A program made the translations under genes and the position numbers. DNA of 64,000 nucleotides from contig NZ_JAHBRX010000001.1 of the NCBI RefSeq assembly GCF_018398335.1, forward strand, positions 1,488,001 through 1,552,000, given 5' to 3'. Each line of letters starts with the position of its first letter. The stretch's first letter is position 1. Below the pieces are notes generated by a model. That model did no database searches and had not been told where the DNA came from. It saw only the letters and a program-made list of their open reading frames with translations. Shown piece by piece: positions 1 to 7,559 of this stretch. Source of the stretch: Chelatococcus sp. HY11 (GTDB lineage: Bacteria > Pseudomonadota > Alphaproteobacteria > Rhizobiales > Beijerinckiaceae).

Positions 1-11
1 AGGGCGAAACG

Positions 12-824
12 TTGCATCAGGACGTGGCGCAGTTGTTCGATTTGAGCGGCAAGTTCGCCTTGGTATCGGGTGGAGCGAGTAAGCTTGGGCGCGATGCGGC
101 TGATATTCTGGCCGCCGCTGGCTGTTCGGTTGCCGTGACGTCCCGTGACGGTGAAAAGGCGCGCCGCTCGGCCGTTGAAATCGCCGATCGCTACGGGGTC
201 CGAACCTTCGGCATCGCTCTCGACCAGAGTCGCTTTGAGCCTGTGCGCGATGCGGTGGCAGCCGTCGCGGACTGGTCGGGTGGGCAGCTCGATATCCTGG
301 TGAACAACAGCGGTGGGGGTTCGGGGGGCAGCGTTGCCCGTCTGTTTGAGCGGGATCCCGCAGACATCGACGCTCTCATCCGCACAAATTTGACAGGTGC
401 GATCTATTGCTGCCGGGAGGCCGGACGCCTGATGGCTCATCAGGGTTCAGGCCGGATCATTTCGATTGCTTCCATCGCGGCTTATGTCGGAAGAGACCGC
501 TCGATTTACGACCGCAACGGCCTCGCGGGCCAGCCGGTGGACTACGCCGCCGCAAAGGCAGGCATTCTCGGCCTGACACGTGATCTTGCGGCCTATCTCG
601 CGCCAATGGGCATAACCGTCAATGCGATATCGCCTGGAGGCTTCGAACGGCCCGACATGCCGCGCGGCTTCGTCAAAGACTATTCGCATCTCACCGCCCT
701 CGGCCGCATGGGCCGCGACGGCGTCGACCTCAAGGGCGCGATCCTTTTTCTGGCATCGCCCGCGTCGAGCTATGTGACGGGGCAGGACATTCTCGTCGAT
801 GGTGGTTTCACGCTGTGGAAATAG
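12..824 (+). CDS. SDR family NAD(P)-dependent oxidoreductase
   Basis: This is a classical short-chain dehydrogenase/reductase of 270 residues, predicted to oxidise or reduce a hydroxyl/keto group in the cytoplasm with NAD(P). The N-terminal cofactor motif reads SGGASKLG (residues 19-26), a variant of TGxxxGIG. NNSGG follows at 98-102, and the catalytic Ser around 151-154 goes with Tyr178 and Lys182 (YAAAK). The C-terminus ends with the usual VDGGF segment. The reading frame stays open to the window edge, so the start is not certain. A TTG at 12 preceded by AGGG at bases 1-4 gives a normal SDR N-terminus and was chosen. A GntR regulator and a NanA-like lyase follow on the same strand, which suggests a role in sugar-acid or amino-sugar catabolism. 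The substrate is unknown. Confidence 0.85.
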   Translation: MHQDVAQLFDLSGKFALVSGGASKLGRDAADILAAAGCSVAVTSRDGEKARRSAVEIADRYGVRTFGIALDQSRFEPVRDAVAAVADWSGGQLDILVNNSGGGSGGSVARLFERDPADIDALIRTNLTGAIYCCREAGRLMAHQGSGRIISIASIAAYVGRDRSIYDRNGLAGQPVDYAAAKAGILGLTRDLAAYLAPMGITVNAISPGGFERPDMPRGFVKDYSHLTALGRMGRDGVDLKGAILFLASPASSYVTGQDILVDGGFTLWK

Positions 825-831
825 GCGCGGT

Positions 832-1545
832 ATGAGCGAATCGGATCAAAAGCTCGGCCCCATCGCGCGGCGCAAGCTGTCGGACGAGGTCGTGCAGCGG
901 CTTGAAGCGGCTATCCGCGATGGCACATTCCCGCCGGGATCGCCACTTCCATCCGAGCGCGAGCTGATGACGCTCTTCGGCGTTGGCCGTCCCTCGATCC
1001 GCGAGGCGCTTTATGCGTTGCAACGCATCGGCCTCGTACGGCTAGCCACGGGCGAGCGCCCGCGCGTGACGGAGCCCACGGCCAGGCAGGTGCTGCGGGA
1101 GCTTGACAGCACGGTCCGTCACTGGCTCGAACAGGCTGGAGCCGTCCGGCATTTCGAGCAGGTACGTCTTTTCCTGGAGATGGGCCTGGTCCGCTACGCC
1201 TGCGCCAACGCAACCGACCAGCAAATTGCCGTGTTGCGCGACGCATTGAAGCGCAACGAGGCGGAGATCGGCAATGAGCGGCAGTTCGCGCTGACTGATG
1301 CCGCGTTCCACCGGGTGCTGGCTGAGATGCCCGCCAACCCCGTTTTCGTCGCCATGCACGATGCCGCTGTCGAATGGATCATCGGGCAGCGCCCGCCGCT
1401 CGATGATCCCGAGACCAACAATCGCATGAGCTATGCCGGGCATCTCGCGGTGTTCGACGCCATTGCCGTGCGCGATGCCAACGCGGCCGCGGAAGCCATG
1501 CGCCAGCATCTCGAGGAAGCCTACAACCGCTACGCCCGCAACTGA
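832..1545 (+). CDS. GntR family transcriptional regulator (FadR/FCD subfamily)
   Basis: A 237-residue regulator with an N-terminal winged helix (KLSDEVVQRLEAAIRDG, then PLPSERELMTLFGVGRPSIR), followed by an all-helical FCD effector-binding domain. The long frame opens at 799, inside the upstream SDR gene. The ATG at 832 gives the expected N-terminus, 8 bases after the SDR stop, and was preferred. FCD-type GntR proteins usually repress a neighbouring catabolic operon and release DNA on binding a small organic acid. Its place between the SDR and the NanA-like lyase suggests that it controls this operon. The effector cannot be read from the sequence. Confidence 0.88.
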   Translation: MSESDQKLGPIARRKLSDEVVQRLEAAIRDGTFPPGSPLPSERELMTLFGVGRPSIREALYALQRIGLVRLATGERPRVTEPTARQVLRELDSTVRHWLEQAGAVRHFEQVRLFLEMGLVRYACANATDQQIAVLRDALKRNEAEIGNERQFALTDAAFHRVLAEMPANPVFVAMHDAAVEWIIGQRPPLDDPETNNRMSYAGHLAVFDAIAVRDANAAAEAMRQHLEEAYNRYARN

Positions 1546-1585
1546 GCCTCATGGCCCGGGCAAACATCATCCAAGGAGATTATCC

Positions 1586-2476
1586 GTGACCCAGTCCCCG
1601 GCCCAGAAGTTCGGTGGCATCTTATCGGCACTCGTTACGCCCTATCGCGCGGATTTCAACCTGAACGAAGATATCATCGCCGGCCTCATCGACTATGAAC
1701 TCGACCAGGGCGTGGCGGGCTTTTATGTGGGAGGCAGCACGGGCGAGGCCTTCCTGCAGTCTCCGGAGGAGCGGGGGCGCCTGATCGCCGGCGTCGCCCG
1801 CGCGGCGCGTGGGCGCGGCACGCTGATCGCCCATGTCGGCACCATCGCCACAGAGGATACGCTCAGTATCGCCCGGTCGGCGGCCGATGCCGGGTTTGAC
1901 GCGGTTTCGGCTATCCCGCCATTCTATTATGACTTCTCCGCCGCCGAGTTGATCGCGCATTACAAGGCACTGGCGGCAGCGACCCCTCTTCCCGTCATCG
2001 TCTATAATTTCGGCGGTCGCACGGGCAAGCTCGGGCCGAACGAGATCCTGCAGCTGCTCGATGATCCCCGCGTCATCGGTATCAAGCATACGTCGCAGGA
2101 TTTCTTCCAGCTGGAACGCTTCAAGACGCATCGTCCTGACGCGGTGATCTACAACGGCTACGATGAGATGTGTCTCGGCGGCCTGGCCATGGGCGCCGAT
2201 GGGGCCATCGGAACCACCTACAATTTCATGGGCCATCTTTTCGTGGCGCTGTACAGGGCTTTCCACGAAGGTCGCATGACCTATGCGCTTGCCCTCCAGA
2301 AACGCGCCAATCGGGTCATCGAAGTGCTGATCGACGTCGGCGTGTTTCCGGCCACCAAGGGCTTCCTGAAACTCCAGGGCTTCGACTGCGGCGAATGCCG
2401 TGCGCCATTCCGCCGGCTTGAGGCCAAAGACTGGCAGAAGCTCGAGGCCTGTGTCGCCGAGTATCTGAGCGACTGA
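1586..2476 (+). CDS. nanA: N-acetylneuraminate lyase-like aldolase (DHDPS/NAL family)
   Basis: A 296-residue class I aldolase of the DapA/NanA superfamily. Members form a Schiff base between an active-site lysine and a pyruvate moiety and make or cleave a C-C bond. I see GSTGEAF (residues 50-56), the catalytic Tyr140 in VIVYN and Lys167 in IGIKHTS. By eye it follows the E. coli sialic-acid lyase pattern closely (FYVGGSTGEAF, LIAHVG, FDAVSA, FYY, YNGYDE, GADGAIG), more than DapA. The start is a GTG at 1586 with AAGGAGA just upstream; the longer frame from 1433 runs through the GntR gene. No other sialic acid gene is in view, so the physiological substrate may be another 2-keto-3-deoxy sugar acid. 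Confidence 0.75.
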   Translation: MTQSPAQKFGGILSALVTPYRADFNLNEDIIAGLIDYELDQGVAGFYVGGSTGEAFLQSPEERGRLIAGVARAARGRGTLIAHVGTIATEDTLSIARSAADAGFDAVSAIPPFYYDFSAAELIAHYKALAAATPLPVIVYNFGGRTGKLGPNEILQLLDDPRVIGIKHTSQDFFQLERFKTHRPDAVIYNGYDEMCLGGLAMGADGAIGTTYNFMGHLFVALYRAFHEGRMTYALALQKRANRVIEVLIDVGVFPATKGFLKLQGFDCGECRAPFRRLEAKDWQKLEACVAEYLSD

Positions 2477-2655
2477 TAAGACCCGGCTTGCCTCGCACGG
2501 CTGACATTGTTCCCGGCCACGAACCGGGAACCCCGACTTGGTCACGCGCGGAAGGCACCAACCATCTGCGCGCTGAACGGCGAGTACCGCGATCGCGCGA
2601 GTTATCCTGTGACTACGATTGCTTGTCCGTCATAGATATTTGGAAAAATAAAGTC

Positions 2656-3924
2656 TTAATCGTACCGGCTAAAGACGAGCGCGGCATTGACCCCTCCAAA
2701 GCCGAAGGCGTTTGACAACACGTGATCGACTGTAGCCGGACGCGCGCCATCGCGCAGCAGGTTGAAACCCTCGGCTTCAGGCATCGGCTGGTCGATATTG
2801 AGGCTCGGCGGGAGCATCTGGTTCTGAATGGCCAGAACCGAGAAGACCGCCTCTATAGCGCCGGCGGCTCCCAGCATATGTCCCGTCGCCGACTTCGTCG
2901 ATCCGACAGGTACTTTTCTTCTGCTGGCGCCAAAGACGGCCTCGAGTGCCGCCAGTTCCGCCGCGTCACCAACCGGGGTCGAAGTGGCATGGGCATTGAC
3001 GTAACCGATAGCCTCCACGTCAACACCGGCCATTGTCAGCGCTATCCGCATCGCGCGAGCGGCCTCTCGACCGTCCGGCCATCCAGCGGTGACGTGATGG
3101 GCGTCGGTCGTCGTGCCGTAGCCGGACAATGTCGCGAGCGGACGGGCGCCGCGCCGTTCCGCGTGGCTGAGCCGTTCGATGACCAGCATGGCTGCGCCCT
3201 CGGAGAGGACAAAGCCATCGTGATCGACATCGAAAGGACGAGAAGCCCGATGCGGCGCGTCGTTGAAGTTGAACGAAAGCGCCTTGGCCGCCGTAAAGCC
3301 ACCAATGGCAACGGGATCGACGCAACCCTCCGTACCACCGCATAAAGCAATGTCGGCCTCGCCCGCGCGGATCATCCGCAAGGCATCTCCGATAGCCTGC
3401 GCCGAGGCAGCGCAAGCCGTGACAGGCGCACCGGCGGGCCCATTGAAACCGAAGCGGATGGAAATTTGCCCGGCAGCGAGATTCGGCAGAAACGACGGCA
3501 CCACGAAGGGCGAAAGGCGGCGGACCCCCGCGGTCCGGATGGTTTCCGTGGCGCCCGTGATCGCGGGGACGCCGCCAACCCCGGTCCCAACGACCGTAGC
3601 GGTGCGCAACTTCTCCTCGGCGCCGTCGGGATGCCAGCCCGCCTGATCCAGAGCCTCCTCAGCCGCCGCCATTGCGTAGTGGATGAACAGATCGGTTCTG
3701 CGCAGATCCCGAGCATCCATCGATGCTTCGGGATCAAAACCCTCGGGGTCCTCCTCCCGGTTCGGCACGAGACCCGCAATCGTGCATTTCCACCCCTCTG
3801 TCGGGAAGCGGGTATTCGCCCTGATCCCACTCTGCCCGGCGATAAGCCGCTTCCAGTTCGCTGCAACGCCAGCGCCGAGGGGAGACACCGCGCCTAGTCC
3901 AGTTACGACAATAGGTTCCTGCAT
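2656..3924 (-). CDS. beta-ketoacyl-ACP synthase II-like enzyme
   Basis: A 422-residue condensing enzyme of the FabF family, which joins malonyl-ACP to an acyl-ACP. The Cys-His-His triad is visible: Cys171 in PVTACAASAQ, His312 in NAHATSTPVGD and His349 in KSATGHMLGAAG, with Lys344. The C-terminus ends with SNAFGFGGVNAALVF. The length and motifs fit a complete, active KAS II. It is not beside fabD, fabG or acpP, so it is probably an accessory KAS rather than the housekeeping FabF. A MarR gene lies 66 bases upstream on the same strand. A perfect 16-bp palindrome lies 12-27 bases before the ATG, which suggests MarR-controlled expression. Confidence 0.88.
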   Translation of the reverse strand: MQEPIVVTGLGAVSPLGAGVAANWKRLIAGQSGIRANTRFPTEGWKCTIAGLVPNREEDPEGFDPEASMDARDLRRTDLFIHYAMAAAEEALDQAGWHPDGAEEKLRTATVVGTGVGGVPAITGATETIRTAGVRRLSPFVVPSFLPNLAAGQISIRFGFNGPAGAPVTACAASAQAIGDALRMIRAGEADIALCGGTEGCVDPVAIGGFTAAKALSFNFNDAPHRASRPFDVDHDGFVLSEGAAMLVIERLSHAERRGARPLATLSGYGTTTDAHHVTAGWPDGREAARAMRIALTMAGVDVEAIGYVNAHATSTPVGDAAELAALEAVFGASRRKVPVGSTKSATGHMLGAAGAIEAVFSVLAIQNQMLPPSLNIDQPMPEAEGFNLLRDGARPATVDHVLSNAFGFGGVNAALVFSRYD

Positions 3925-3935
3925 GGAGTGCCCTT

Positions 3936-3951
3936 ATGTGTATATACACAT
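3936..3951. promoter_or_regulatory. 16-bp perfect palindrome before the KAS II gene (candidate operator)
   Basis: ATGTGTATATACACAT is its own reverse complement over all 16 bases. It lies between the MarR gene and the KAS II gene, 12-27 bases upstream of the KAS start codon and next to its ribosome binding site. MarR dimers bind palindromes of about this size. The function as a MarR operator is an inference from position and symmetry. Confidence 0.5.
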
Positions 3952-3990
3952 CACTAGCACATAGGAAGATTGAGGCAATCCCGAGGCCCC

Positions 3991-4449
3991 TCACTCCTGT
4001 GTCAGGCGTCTGCTGACCCTGAGATAACTGCCCACGTCCTCGTCCGAGAGACCTTCCATGAGCTTGCCTCTGGACCGCTGCCATTCAGGCAGAAGGCGAT
4101 CAAGCAGGAGATTGCCTTGTTCGGTAAGTTCGCAAACGCGTGCGTTCCCCGCTTTGCCCTCGATACGCCGCATGAGGCCCTTTCGCTCGAGTCGATCAAG
4201 ATTGCGGGTCAGACTGGTCCGATCCAAGAGTACCCGCTGCGCCAAGGTCGCAACAGGCTCATCCGGATGGAAGCGAATGGCAGCGAGCAGTGAAAACTGC
4301 TGAACGGTTACGCCAAAGGGTTTCAGTTTCGCATCGTTCCTGCGCAGCAGTGACCGCGCTGCGGCGACGGTGTTCAGAACGAGGCATTGTGAGAGATCGT
4401 CTGGGAGAGGCATGGCAGACGCTACCACAACCTCCGACGACAGGCTCAT
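3991..4449 (-). CDS. MarR family transcriptional regulator
   Basis: A 152-residue winged-helix regulator. The MarR core is clear: FGVTVQQFSLLAAIRFHPDEPVATLAQRV, then the recognition helix region LLDRTSLTRNLDRLERKGL and the wing RRIEGKAGNARVCELTEQG. Neither candidate start (ATG at 4449 or ATG at 4413) has a strong Shine-Dalgarno; the first was kept. The accessory KAS II gene follows on the same strand. MarR proteins commonly bind phenolic or acyl ligands, so this one may sense a fatty-acid or aromatic compound. That is inference. Confidence 0.88.
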   Translation of the reverse strand: MSLSSEVVVASAMPLPDDLSQCLVLNTVAAARSLLRRNDAKLKPFGVTVQQFSLLAAIRFHPDEPVATLAQRVLLDRTSLTRNLDRLERKGLMRRIEGKAGNARVCELTEQGNLLLDRLLPEWQRSRGKLMEGLSDEDVGSYLRVSRRLTQE

Positions 4450-4586
4450 GAGTTTGGCGGATCTTCGATCGCGGAAGAGGCGAGAGGTAACCCGAACCTC
4501 AAAAATCCGGCGCGCGCATCAATTCGCTTCGCGCGTGGCCATCCACATTACCGGAGCGAAGGCAGGCGGGTGGCATAGGCCTGCCT

Positions 4587-5264
4587 TTACAGCTGCCGTT
4601 CGATAGCACGACGCGTCAGGCTTTCGAGAAAATCGAGCAGCTTTGAAACCGCCGTCGCGGCATCGCTGGCGGAACCGGCGGCGATGGCCTGCAGGATATC
4701 ATTGTGGAGCGCCGCCGCGACGGTGAAGCTGCCCGTATCCTGGATGTAGGCATACCAGAAACGCCGGGACAGTCCGAGCACCAGCCCCATGGTGCGGGTG
4801 AGCATCGTGTTGCGCGAGGCCTTGGTGCGGATGTCGTGAATCGCCCGGTTGGCGCTGAGATAGGCGCGCTGGTCGCCCCGTTCCGCCGCCGCGGTGATCT
4901 CATCGGCCAGGCGCAGCATCTCACGGCGCTCGTCAGGCGTCGCGCGTTCGGCGGCGAGCCGCGCCACCAGATCCTCCAGGGGGCGTCGCACTTCCAAAAG
5001 CTCGAGCTGCCGCATCACGTCCACAGGCGTCACCAGCGCGCCACGCCTTGGGTGGATCTCGACGAACCCCTCCAGCTTCAACCGCTGCAGCGCCTCGCGA
5101 ATAGGCGTGCGACCACAGTCGAGTTCATCGGCGAGCTGGTTTTCCGAAATCATCGAGCCCGGGAGAAGCTCGCGCGTCACGATCATCTCTTCGATTCGGC
5201 GATAAGCGATTTCCGCGAGTGAATCCGTCGCCGGTTCTACCGGTGATGTCGTCAGATCGGTCAT
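4587..5264 (-). CDS. GntR family transcriptional regulator (FCD subfamily), divergent from catabolic operon
   Basis: About 225 residues counted from the ATG at 5264. The frame opens 52 codons earlier, but that extra N-terminus does not look like the family and covers the divergent promoter. The winged helix is at the N-terminus (YRRIEEMIVTREL, then ENQLADELDCGRTPIREAL, QRLKLEGFVEIHPRRGALVT), followed by a helical FCD sensor domain. It faces away from the nine-gene operon at 5448-15632. That arrangement is typical of a local repressor responding to a pathway intermediate. Palindromic and repeated sequences in the shared promoter region (5328-5370) are candidate binding sites. Confidence 0.88.
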   Translation of the reverse strand: MTDLTTSPVEPATDSLAEIAYRRIEEMIVTRELLPGSMISENQLADELDCGRTPIREALQRLKLEGFVEIHPRRGALVTPVDVMRQLELLEVRRPLEDLVARLAAERATPDERREMLRLADEITAAAERGDQRAYLSANRAIHDIRTKASRNTMLTRTMGLVLGLSRRFWYAYIQDTGSFTVAAALHNDILQAIAAGSASDAATAVSKLLDFLESLTRRAIERQL

Positions 5265-5327
5265 CCAAATACGATTCTCAAGGCTCCAACTGTCCGCAAC
5301 ATACCCCTTGACTGGCCTGTTCGGCAA

Positions 5328-5370
5328 CTGATATGTCAGATGCCGACAAAACTGCCATGTCAGCTGACGA
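5328..5370. promoter_or_regulatory. candidate GntR operator region between divergent genes
   Basis: Between the GntR gene and the FAD oxidoreductase gene the heptamer ATGTCAG occurs twice, at 5333 and 5357, 24 bases apart. The second copy overlaps the perfect 10-bp palindrome GTCAGCTGAC (5359-5368). The first lies in CTGATATGTCAG, which has 4-base inverted arms. The position fits a repressor site controlling one or both divergent genes. Assignment to the GntR protein is inference. Confidence 0.35.
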
Positions 5371-5447
5371 TCAATATTCGACAGCACGTGGACAAGCCGC
5401 AAGAGCTGTCGCCGCCGCATATCTGGCTGCGCAAGGGAGACGTCGCT

Positions 5448-6776
5448 TTGGATGTTCGTTCACGCTCACGCATCGACACGGATATCGTCGTCACGGGCGG
5501 AGGAGCAGCTGGTGTCGCCGTTGCGGTGACGGCGGCCCGAGCCGGGCTGCGCGTGACCTTGGTTGAGCGCTACGGGTTCTGCGGCGGCGGCGCGGTCGCC
5601 GGGTTGTCGGGCACCGTCTGCGGTCTCTATGAGGCGACGGATAGCCGCGCGGCTCAACCAAGGCAGGTGGTCTTCGGCTTCGCCGACGAATTCGTACGGG
5701 CGCTCGATGCGCGGGGTGGCCTCACAGGGCCACTGCCCTATGGCAAGACCTGGACCCGGGTCCATGACCCGATCATCTGGCGGGAGACGGCCGATGGGCT
5801 GCTTCGGGATGCCGGGGTTGAGGTCATCTACCACGCCACAGTCACCGGCGTTCTCTGCGAGGGCGAGGAGCGGATCGAGGGCGTCATGCTCTGGACCAAG
5901 CAAGGCCCGCTGGACGTGCGCGCGGCGGTGACGATCGATGCCAGCGGCGACGCGGATCTCGTCGCCATGGCGGGTTTCCCGTCGTTCATTGGCGATCAAG
6001 GCCGCGTCCAGAACCCGACTATGATCTTCCGCATGCTGGGTGTCGACACCGAGCGCTTCGTCGCCGCCTACGGCCATGACACAATCATGCCCGACGCGAT
6101 CTCGAAGCTGATCCAGGCGGAGAATGGGAGCGGCCGCTACAAGCTGCCGCGCGCCAAGATCTGGCTCTTCACGACAACACGGCCAGGTGAACTGCTCTGC
6201 AACTGCACCCGCGTCATTGGTCCGGACGGGCGCGAGCTCAATCCCTTGTTCTGGCGCGACTTTTCCGACGCCGAAATCGAGGGGCGGCTGCAGATGCGCG
6301 AATACGCGCGCTTCTTCCGCGACCATTTGGCCGGCTGCGAGGACGCCTTCGTCAACGACACGGGCGTACAGGTCGGCGTGCGCCAGACGCGCCAGATCGA
6401 GGGCATCACGAAGCTCACCAACAGCGATGTCGTCGCTGGCCGCAAGCGTGCCGACGGCATCGCCCGCTCACCTTGGCCGATCGAGCTGCATGCCGGTGCC
6501 AAGCCCAAGGTCGAGTGGCTGCTCGATGATGTCTACGAGGTGCCCTACGGCTGTTTCGTGCCGCAGCGCGGCGAAGGCCTGATCACTGCCGGCCGCTGCC
6601 TGTCCGCAGAGCACGAGGCCGTGGCCTCGGCCCGTGTGACGGCCCAGTGTTTTTCCTACGGCCACGCCATCGGCCACGCCGGGGTCCTCGCCGTCAGGGA
6701 GCGCATGGAGCCACGTGCCATCGACGGCGCGGACCTGCGCCTCCTGCTCAATCGCGACGGCGCGCGGCTGGATTGA
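5448..6776 (+). CDS. FAD-dependent oxidoreductase (PF12831-like)
   Basis: A flavoprotein of about 442 residues. The N-terminal Rossmann motif TGGGAAGVAVAVTAARAG binds the FAD ADP moiety and ends at VER. YGFCGGGAVAGLSG follows, as is usual in the FAD_oxidored family. The C-terminus has a second cofactor-contacting stretch, AGRCLSAEHEAVASAR. I chose a TTG start at 5448 because AAGGGAGA lies 8 bases upstream. The longer frame from 5340 would include the presumed operator region. This is the first gene of the operon controlled by the divergent GntR. It probably oxidises or reduces the imported substrate or a CoA-free intermediate; the reaction is unknown. Confidence 0.8.
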   Translation: MDVRSRSRIDTDIVVTGGGAAGVAVAVTAARAGLRVTLVERYGFCGGGAVAGLSGTVCGLYEATDSRAAQPRQVVFGFADEFVRALDARGGLTGPLPYGKTWTRVHDPIIWRETADGLLRDAGVEVIYHATVTGVLCEGEERIEGVMLWTKQGPLDVRAAVTIDASGDADLVAMAGFPSFIGDQGRVQNPTMIFRMLGVDTERFVAAYGHDTIMPDAISKLIQAENGSGRYKLPRAKIWLFTTTRPGELLCNCTRVIGPDGRELNPLFWRDFSDAEIEGRLQMREYARFFRDHLAGCEDAFVNDTGVQVGVRQTRQIEGITKLTNSDVVAGRKRADGIARSPWPIELHAGAKPKVEWLLDDVYEVPYGCFVPQRGEGLITAGRCLSAEHEAVASARVTAQCFSYGHAIGHAGVLAVRERMEPRAIDGADLRLLLNRDGARLD

Positions 6777-6785
6777 GGATCGATC

Positions 6786-7559
6786 ATGAATGATGCCACT
6801 CCTTCGCCCAGTGCCCTCGTCGGTTTCGACCAACGGAACGGGATCGCTGTCCTCACGCTCAACCGGCCGGAACGCCGCAACGCGCTCGGCAGGGAAACCA
6901 TGCGCGCTCTCGCCCAGGCGCTCGACGTCGCCGAGAGCGATCAAGCGGTCGGCGCCATCGTTCTGACGGGGGCGGCGCCTGCCTTCTGCGCCGGCAGCGA
7001 CCTCAAGGAACTCGGCCGCCTCTCTGTAGATGGGATGCGTCGCCATGAGGCCGAGACAGCCGCGATCGCTCGCCGCATCGGCGTCCTGAGCAAGCCGGTG
7101 GTCGCGGCCGTCGAGGGCTTCGCGCTCGGCGGCGGCTTCATCCTGGCGGCTTCGTGCGATGTCGTCGTCACTGCCGAGAACGCGCGCTGGCACCTGCCGG
7201 AGGTGCCAAACGGCTGGCTGCCGCCATGGGGTCTGGGAGCCCTCGTGGCCCGCATCGGCCCGACCAAGGCGCGCCTTCTCACCTGGGGGGCGGAACCGAT
7301 CGATGGCACGGAAGCGCTACGGCTCGGCGTTGCCGATTTCAGCGCGCCGGCCGGCGAAGCGCTAGCCCGCGCAACCGCGCTGGCGGAGAAATTCGCAGCT
7401 TTGCCGCGCGAGGCCGTCGCGTCGACCAAACGCTTTTTTGAACCCTTCGCGACGCTCGACGGCGAGCGGCTCGATCATCTGGCGGGCCACATGTTCGCCG
7501 CCGATTGCGCTGGACCAGCAGCGAAAGCGACCTTGCAACGTTTCGTGGTGAAGTCATGA
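6786..7559 (+). CDS. enoyl-CoA hydratase/isomerase family protein
   Basis: A 257-residue crotonase-fold protein. The two oxyanion-hole segments are present: FCAGSDLKEL and EGFALGGGFILAASCD. A Glu lies at the position of the first catalytic glutamate in LPEVPNGW. The family hydrates, isomerises or cleaves acyl-CoA thioesters; which of these applies cannot be told. It starts 10 bases after the FAD oxidoreductase stop, and its own stop overlaps the start of the CoA-transferase gene (ATGA), so the two are translationally coupled. Together they point to a pathway passing through a CoA thioester. Confidence 0.87.
   Translation: MNDATPSPSALVGFDQRNGIAVLTLNRPERRNALGRETMRALAQALDVAESDQAVGAIVLTGAAPAFCAGSDLKELGRLSVDGMRRHEAETAAIARRIGVLSKPVVAAVEGFALGGGFILAASCDVVVTAENARWHLPEVPNGWLPPWGLGALVARIGPTKARLLTWGAEPIDGTEALRLGVADFSAPAGEALARATALAEKFAALPREAVASTKRFFEPFATLDGERLDHLAGHMFAADCAGPAAKATLQRFVVKS

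Noticed and set aside
5340-5447. ATG at 5340 as start of the FAD oxidoreductase
   Set aside because: It would place the candidate operator inside the gene, and the TTG at 5448 has a far better Shine-Dalgarno and family-like N-terminus.
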